DNA of 64,000 nucleotides, from the NCBI GenBank assembly GCA_008012115.1, contig SSEB01000003.1:186001-250000 (forward strand), written 5' to 3'. The first letter of the stretch is position 1. The number at the start of each line of letters is the position of its first letter. The DNA comes from Nevskiaceae bacterium (lineage in GTDB: Bacteria; Pseudomonadota; Gammaproteobacteria; Nevskiales; Nevskiaceae). The translations under genes and the position numbers were made by a program. The notes beneath the pieces were generated by a model. It made no database searches, was not told the DNA's origin, and saw only the letters and a list, made by a program, of their open reading frames with translations. Shown one piece after another: positions 59,029-64,000 of this stretch.

Positions 59029-61494
59029 ATGAGCAGACCGCAGGTTTCACGCAGGGCCTTGGCGTTCGCCACAGCCCTGATCGCCAGCTGTCAGGCCTCC
59101 GCCATGGGCATTGGCGACATCGAACGCCAGTCCACGCTGGGCAACCCGCTCGATATCCTGATCCCGCTCAGTGTCGCGGACGAGGACGAACTGCATGGCG
59201 CCGTTGCGCGCATCGCCGCAGATGAGCTGTACGAGCACAGTCATCTCCAGCGCCTCGGGTTGCTGGACCGTGCCCGCGTCGACGTCGTCGCGCGCGACGG
59301 GCAGTCCTATCTCCGCGTAACGACGGCAGAGCCGGTGCGTGAACCGATCCTGGATCTGGTGATCGAGCTGGTCGGGCTCGACGGCGCCACGGTGCGCCGC
59401 ACGTTCAGCGTGCTGCTCGATCCGCCCGACCCGGCGGCAGCATCGGTGCCGGCGGCGGTGCGCGAGGCACCGCCTGCGGCCAAGCGTGCGGCGCCGGTGG
59501 CGCCGGTTGCCGTGGCGCCGCTTGCGGCCCCCGCTGCCGCATCCGCCCCGCCCGAGCGGTCGGTGGCTGCGCCGCGGCATCACGCTGCGCGCCGGAACGC
59601 GTCGGCCGCCGCCGGTCCGCGGCCGTCACGGCCTCTGCGCGAGGCGTCGGTCAATACCGCGCCCAGGCTGTTCACCCCGGTGCTGAAGTTGTCCGAAACG
59701 CTGGCGGAAGTGCCGGCGCCGCCCGCCAGTGCCGCGCCGCCACCCCAACCGGTGGCGCCACAGCCGCCGGTTCCGGCGCCGATGCCTGCGCCATCGGCGG
59801 CGCCGTCGCCGGTCGCGACACCGGCGCGCGAGCTCCCCGACGAGCAGACCTGGTCGACGTGGCTGTTGGCGGCGCTGCTGGCCCTGGTCGTCGCGGCCGC
59901 GGCATGGCTGCGCCGGCGGCGGGGCCGCGAGCCGGGAGACGATGCGGCGGCGCGAATGATGAGCGAGATGCGTCGGAGTCTGCAGGCGATCCGCAGCCAG
60001 TCGTCCGACGCTGCGGATACCGAAGTGGTGCCGTCCCCCGTGGTCATGCCGGCCGTCGCCGTGGTCGAGGCCAAGCCCGCCTACGTGCCGCCGCCGCGGG
60101 AGCAAACCGTGCAGGCCGAGGCGCCGCTGGAGCAGCATCCGGATCAGGCGATGAACTTCTACCAGGATGTCGCCGCGCTGCTGCTGGGCGAACTGGAGAA
60201 GGACCCCGGCCGCCGCGACCTGCGCTACAAGCTGATCGAGGTCTACTACGCCGCCAATCTCAAGGAAGAGTTCCGCGAGCAGACCCGTTTCTATCTGGAG
60301 CAGCTGCAGGGCCGCAGCGACGAGCACTGGCCGGAAATCGTGCGCATGGGTCGCCAGCTGCTGCCGGACAGCGGCCTTTACAGCGAAACGCCGCAGCTGA
60401 TGACGCGTACGGTGGTGCAGCCGCTGCCGATTGCGCAGGTCAAGGTGCAGAGCTTCCAGCGCTATTACGAAGCCGTGAACCAGGCGCGCCTCAGCGCGCG
60501 ACAGAGCGAACTGGAGAAGGCCTGGGACTACGCCACGCGCGACCCCGAATTCCAGTCGGCGTTCAAGACGGAGATGCATCGGCTGCTGCAACGTCCGACG
60601 CCGCTGGAGGTCGCCGAGAAGCTCAGCGCCGAATTCGGCGGTGCGCAACTGCTGCGCAAGTTCGAGGATCGCCGCGGCGCGGAGGATATTCCGCAGATCA
60701 ATGCCATCGGCCAAGTGCTGCTGGCGCGTCACATGGGCAAGAAGCGCGTGGTGACGGCGACCATCACGGGGCAGCACGGCGTTGCGGTGGCCGGCGCCGC
60801 GAGAGACCTGGGCATCGACTGCGCCATCTACATGAAGGACAGCGACCAGATCAAGCAGGCCGAGCGCGTGCGCCGCATGCGCGACCTCGGCGCCAGTGTG
60901 TTGTCCACCCAGGCCTCGATGATTGCCATCAACGACGACGTCCGCGTGCGCGCGCTCGAGGACTGGATGGTGGATGGCGACCACACGCTGTACATCAACA
61001 GCCTCGATGCCGGTCCCTATCCCTACCCGGCGATCGTGCTCTACTTCCAGGGCGTGGTCGGTCGCGAAGTGAAGGCGCAGATGCGCGAACGCGATGGCGC
61101 CCTGCCGGACGCCGTGATCGTCAGCAATGCCGACGGCCTGAGCGCCATCGGCCTGCTGGAGGGCCTGCTCAAGGAGAAGGCGATCCGCCTGTACTGCGTC
61201 GAGACGGGTGCGGCGGTGGCATCCGACAACACGCGCCATCGCTTCGGCCGCGAGCACTCCTGGCTCAAGGCGTCCGGGCGTGTCACCTATCTGTCGGTGC
61301 CGGAGTCGGACAGCCGCCAGGCCATGGACCTGGCGGGCTTGAGCGAGGGCTGGACGCTGGAGCTGGCCGCCGGCGAAGTGCTGGCCCAGGCGCGCCGCGT
61401 GGCCAAGGAACTGGGCCCGGACAAGCGGGTGGTGGCGATGCTGCCGAAGGCCGAGACAGCGGCCTGGGAGGCGGCACTGCGCGTCAACGGCTGA
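59029..61494 (+). CDS. FimV N-terminal protein fused to a TrpB-like pseudoenzyme domain
   Basis: An 821-aa protein. Signal peptide (about 1-25); FimV N-terminal domain (GIGDIERQSTLGNPLDILIPLSV, residues 25-130); Ala/Pro-rich linker (140-270); TM helix near 274-294 (WLLAALLALVVAAAAWL). A TPR-like cytosolic helix follows (KDPGRRDLRYKLIEVYYAANLKEEF), and then, from about residue 505, a tryptophan synthase beta-like domain: RPTPLEVAEKLSAEFGGAQ, AIGQVLLARHMGKKRVV, GQHGVAVAGA, GPYPYPAIVLYFQ. The TrpB catalytic lysine and glutamate and the GGGSN phosphate loop are all replaced. FimV organises the cell pole and type IV pili in relatives. The fusion's role is unknown. Confidence 0.88.
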   Translation: MSRPQVSRRALAFATALIASCQASAMGIGDIERQSTLGNPLDILIPLSVADEDELHGAVARIAADELYEHSHLQRLGLLDRARVDVVARDGQSYLRVTTAEPVREPILDLVIELVGLDGATVRRTFSVLLDPPDPAAASVPAAVREAPPAAKRAAPVAPVAVAPLAAPAAASAPPERSVAAPRHHAARRNASAAAGPRPSRPLREASVNTAPRLFTPVLKLSETLAEVPAPPASAAPPPQPVAPQPPVPAPMPAPSAAPSPVATPARELPDEQTWSTWLLAALLALVVAAAAWLRRRRGREPGDDAAARMMSEMRRSLQAIRSQSSDAADTEVVPSPVVMPAVAVVEAKPAYVPPPREQTVQAEAPLEQHPDQAMNFYQDVAALLLGELEKDPGRRDLRYKLIEVYYAANLKEEFREQTRFYLEQLQGRSDEHWPEIVRMGRQLLPDSGLYSETPQLMTRTVVQPLPIAQVKVQSFQRYYEAVNQARLSARQSELEKAWDYATRDPEFQSAFKTEMHRLLQRPTPLEVAEKLSAEFGGAQLLRKFEDRRGAEDIPQINAIGQVLLARHMGKKRVVTATITGQHGVAVAGAARDLGIDCAIYMKDSDQIKQAERVRRMRDLGASVLSTQASMIAINDDVRVRALEDWMVDGDHTLYINSLDAGPYPYPAIVLYFQGVVGREVKAQMRERDGALPDAVIVSNADGLSAIGLLEGLLKEKAIRLYCVETGAAVASDNTRHRFGREHSWLKASGRVTYLSVPESDSRQAMDLAGLSEGWTLELAAGEVLAQARRVAKELGPDKRVVAMLPKAETAAWEAALRVNG

Positions 61495-62953
61495 TCGGCG
61501 CTCCCGCGCACAGCGCCTGGTAAAGCGCGAGGTAGCCCCGCGCGCTGCGGCGCCAGGAGAAATCCTGGCTCATGCCGCCACGCTGCATCGTGTCCCACAG
61601 CCGGACATCGCGGTACAGCATCAGGGCGCGTTGCAGCGCCGCGATCATGGCGGTGGCGGTTGCCGGCTCGAACAGCACGCCGTTGGCGCGCGCGCTGTCC
61701 AGATGCTCGGGCGTCGCGTCCACCACCACGTCTGCCAGGCCGCCAGTGCGGCGCGCCACCGGCAAGGCGCCGTAGCGCAGCGCCTGCATCGCGTACTGTC
61801 CGCGTGGCGCATGCCGCGCCGGCAGCAGCCGCAGATCCGCCGCGGCCAGCAGGCGATGCTGAGCGGCCTCGTCCGCGCCGATGATCGCGATGCGCGTCGG
61901 ATGGCGTCGCGCCAGCGCGCGCAGGGCCGTCGCGAGTGCGTCTTCGCTGGCGTCGCCGACGCTGATCACGAGTTGCAGTTCGAGGCTGGCCAGTTCGTCG
62001 CCGGCCTCCAGCAGCAGGTCGGTGCCATAGGCCTCGCCGAGCCGGCCTGCCACCGCGACCAGCGGCACGTCTTCCAGCAGCGGCAGGTCCAGCTGGGTCT
62101 GCAGGACGCGCTTGGCCTCGCGCTTGCCTTCGACCGCGGTGGCGGCGTTATAGCCCGACGCCAGGTGCGGGTCCCGCGCCGGATTCCAGCGGCGCTCATC
62201 CAGGCCGCAGAGAATGCCGTGCAGCACGGTCGCGCGATCGCGCAGCAGGCCATCGAGCCCCTCGCCGCGTTCCGGCGTCTGGATCTCGCGGGCATAGGTG
62301 GGGCTGACGGTGCTGAGCGCGTCGCTGAACGTCAGGCCGCCCTTCATGAACGACCAGCCGTGGTGGAATTCCAGCGCCTCCGGCGACCACCATTCCGGCA
62401 GCAGCCAGAGATCATGGAAGGCATCGCGGCCGAACACGCCCTGCTCGGCGAGATGGTGCACGGTGAACAACGTGCGCGGGCGCGGCCACTCGCGGGTCAG
62501 CCACACCGCGGCCAGCGCCGTCTGCCAGTCGTTGAGATGCAGCAGGTCGGGTTTCCAGCGCAATCCGGCACGTCCCACCGCCAGATGCATGATCGCTTCG
62601 CTGAAGCAGCCGAAGCGCCAGGCATTGTCGCGCCAGTGCTCGCCATGCGCGTCGCGGTAGGGAGAGCCTTCGCGGCCGTAGAGCGGCGCGAAGTCGAGCA
62701 GCCAGCAGGTGGCGGCGCCATCGGGCAGGTGTCCCTCCCAGAGCGTGAACGGCTGGCCGCGCACGTCGAAGCGCGCGACGCGGCGCGGATTGCGCAATTG
62801 CTCCAGCGCACCGGGATAGGCGGGCGTGACGAGACAGAGATCGACGCCCAGTTCCACCAGCGGCACGGCCAGTCCGGCGGCCGCATCCGCGAGCGCGCCG
62901 GACGGCGCGAACGGCGCAACCTTGCTGGCGGCGTAGAGAACCTTGAGCGTCAT
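61484..62953 (-). CDS. Glycogen/starch synthase-like (GlgA-type) GT5 protein lacking key residues
   Basis: A 489-aa GT-B protein with overall GlgA homology: VLYAASKVAPFAPSGALADA, LLHLNDWQTALAAVW, FTVHHLAEQGVF and ALRYGALPVARRTGGLADVV. The ADP-glucose motif KTGGL reads PSGAL, the catalytic Glu in FEPCGL is Ala (HAPRGQ), and Lys of RLTxQKG is Tyr (RLGEAYG). These are E. coli K15, E377 and K305 by eye alignment. It may be inactive or altered. It overlaps the convergent FimV-TrpB gene by 11 bp. Confidence 0.85.
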   Translation of the reverse strand: MTLKVLYAASKVAPFAPSGALADAAAGLAVPLVELGVDLCLVTPAYPGALEQLRNPRRVARFDVRGQPFTLWEGHLPDGAATCWLLDFAPLYGREGSPYRDAHGEHWRDNAWRFGCFSEAIMHLAVGRAGLRWKPDLLHLNDWQTALAAVWLTREWPRPRTLFTVHHLAEQGVFGRDAFHDLWLLPEWWSPEALEFHHGWSFMKGGLTFSDALSTVSPTYAREIQTPERGEGLDGLLRDRATVLHGILCGLDERRWNPARDPHLASGYNAATAVEGKREAKRVLQTQLDLPLLEDVPLVAVAGRLGEAYGTDLLLEAGDELASLELQLVISVGDASEDALATALRALARRHPTRIAIIGADEAAQHRLLAAADLRLLPARHAPRGQYAMQALRYGALPVARRTGGLADVVVDATPEHLDSARANGVLFEPATATAMIAALQRALMLYRDVRLWDTMQRGGMSQDFSWRRSARGYLALYQALCAGAPISR

Positions 62954-62974
62954 CGGGCAGCGCGGGTGCGCGCG

Positions 62975-63349
62975 CTATTTCGACAGCACGTGGCTGGTGG
63001 TGAGATCGGCGAGCAGCTTGCCGCCCTCGCCGCGCACCAGCGTGCGCACCACGCTGACCGAGCGCCCCTGCTTGACGAAGGTGGACTCCGCCGTGAGCGT
63101 GCCGCCGGTCTGGTTGCCGACGAGATGGGCATTGAGGCTGATCGCCAGCGGAAAGCCCTTCATGCCCGCGCTGGCCTCGGTCGAGCCCATCGCCAGCACC
63201 GTGGCGCAGACGTCCGCGAACCAGATCATCGCGCCGGCATGCACGGTGCCGAAGGGATTGCGCATGCCGGCCTGTACCGGCATCTCGCCGACGACGCGCG
63301 TCGCCGTCTGTTCCACGATCCTGAATGCGAGGTTGCCTTCGACGTTCAT
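62975..63349 (-). CDS. PaaI-type hot-dog thioesterase
   Basis: A 124-aa hot-dog thioesterase, starting MNVEGNLAFRIVEQTATRVVGEMPVQAGMRNPFGTVHAGAMIWFADVCATVLA. The HAGAM helix start is typical of the 4HBT/PaaI family. The track ORF extends far upstream, but this start gives the standard family length. It lies 21 bp upstream of the GlgA-like gene on the same strand. Confidence 0.88.
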   Translation of the reverse strand: MNVEGNLAFRIVEQTATRVVGEMPVQAGMRNPFGTVHAGAMIWFADVCATVLAMGSTEASAGMKGFPLAISLNAHLVGNQTGGTLTAESTFVKQGRSVSVVRTLVRGEGGKLLADLTTSHVLSK

Positions 63350-63503
63350 GCGGGTTTCCGGTGCAGGTCTGCCACCGATGCTAGCGGCTTTGCGCCGGCC
63401 TTGCGCCGAGGCGCGGCTGGGCGGTGGCGCAGCGCTGCGGGATCGTCCGGAGGGGCGCAGGCCGCTGGCGGCGGCCGACGCCAGGGCGAGCATTACTTGC
63501 GCG

Positions 63504-64000
63504 TCAGGGCGTGGACGGAAGGTCTGCGGGTGTTGCGGTGGCCGAATACGCCGGCTCCGGTGCCTGCGCATCCGCCGCGGTGGCGGGCACGGTGCCGGCG
63601 GTGAGCGCGAAAGGCCGCACGCCGACATAGTTGCCGCGCGGGGCGTACTCGCAGACCCAGACTTCGCCCCTGGCGCAATGTGCGCGGCCGCAGCCGACCT
63701 CGCGCGAACGGCTCCACACCAGCTGGGTGTAGTGACCGCAGGTGCCGCCCGGCGGCGCCAGGCAGCGATTGCTGCTGGCGTCGTAGTCCGCCTTTTCCGC
63801 GGCCCAGGAATCGGTCACGAAGCGCGCCTCGCGCCGGTAGTCCGCGTAGGGCCGCGTCTGCCAGTAGCCATAGATGTTTTCGCCGTAGGTTTCCCTGCGC
63901 ACGGGGTCGAGATTGTGGCGGATTGCGCAGCCCTCACGCTGCAACTGGTCCGCCCACTGCTGGGCCGCGTCCGCGGCGCGCGACGACCAGGTGAGCGGCG
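63504..64000 (-). CDS. CAP-domain (SCP/PR-1-like) secreted protein, 5' end cut
   Basis: A partial reading frame open to the window edge, reading PLTWSSRAADAAQQWADQLQREGCAIRHN and onward, then GENIYGYW, GHYTQLVWSRSREVGCGRAHC and WVCEYAPRGNYVGVRPF. These are the CAP-domain signatures. Four cysteines would form the usual disulfides. The C-terminal 30 residues are Ala/Pro/Thr-rich. The signal peptide and start are outside the window; the track entry starts internally at a TTG. Confidence 0.88.
   Translation of the reverse strand, partial: PLTWSSRAADAAQQWADQLQREGCAIRHNLDPVRRETYGENIYGYWQTRPYADYRREARFVTDSWAAEKADYDASSNRCLAPPGGTCGHYTQLVWSRSREVGCGRAHCARGEVWVCEYAPRGNYVGVRPFALTAGTVPATAADAQAPEPAYSATATPADLPSTP

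Noticed and set aside
59626-61257. 543-aa minus-strand ORF opposite the FimV-TrpB gene
   Set aside because: His/Arg/Gln-rich translation typical of antisense frames in GC-rich DNA; no domain signal.

Overview
The window is GC-rich chromosomal DNA from a gammaproteobacterium. The gene content best fits the Nevskiales/Solimonadaceae or Xanthomonadales neighbourhood: the dnaA|rpmH-rnpA-yidD-yidC-mnmE core, a XanB2-like chorismatase, a his block beside tatABC, and the DUF3106/DUF3619/sigma trio. This placement rests on remembered family distributions, not on a search. I saw no rRNA, tRNA, CRISPR array, insertion sequence or prophage. About 66 protein genes are supported, and two of them (dnaA and a CAP-domain gene) run off the ends.

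Layout. 0-5.3 kb: dnaA (cut) divergent from rpmH-rnpA-yidD-yidC, then mnmE. 5.3-13.7 kb: small envelope genes, a chorismatase, the DUF3015/DUF4105 pair, glycerol kinase, a monoacylglycerol-lipase-like hydrolase and DegV. 13.9-18.6 kb: an ECF sigma/anti-sigma pair, hemB-aroE, DUF1415 and an SDR. 18.8-27.7 kb: tatC-tatB-tatA-hisE and hisF-hisA-hisH-hisB, separated by about 4.3 kb of unrelated genes that include a second ECF sigma/anti-sigma pair with a divergent promoter and a Tat-exported metallophosphatase. 27.9-31 kb: DUF3617, dtd, a candidate small RNA and two tandem LpxL-type acyltransferases. 31.3-37.5 kb: a GldA/F/G-like ABC exporter with a DUF4340 protein, mutM and an Old Yellow Enzyme. 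37.7-43 kb: apaG-sufT, a SIMPL protein, purE-purK and the sigma/DUF3619/DUF3106 operon. 43-51.7 kb: priA, a Fur-boxed cytochrome c-FTR1 iron permease, an MgtC operon with a possible leader peptide, a thioesterase-Nudix pair, a Q/M-rich secreted protein and a BenM-like LysR regulator with a matching operator. 51.8-64 kb: aceE-aceF, an MBL-fold protein, a TetR regulator, a FimV-like protein fused to a TrpB-like pseudoenzyme, a GlgA-like protein lacking key residues, a PaaI thioesterase and a CAP-domain protein.

The most unusual signal is a dispersed intergenic element of exactly 116 bp, seen eight times in 64 kb. It has dyad symmetry: a 12-bp GC-rich arm (CGYCACCCGCTS), 20 variable bases, then an AT-rich core bounded by GTT at positions 36-38 and AAC at positions 79-81, then 20 variable bases and the inverted arm (SAGCGGGTGRCG). 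The spacers share little sequence, yet length and register are constant. Every copy lies between co-directional or convergent genes, and none lies in the 12 divergent gaps. I do not recognise it as a described repeat family.

The other notable gene-level signal is the FimV-TrpB fusion. Its TrpB-like half lacks the catalytic lysine, the catalytic glutamate and the PLP-phosphate loop.
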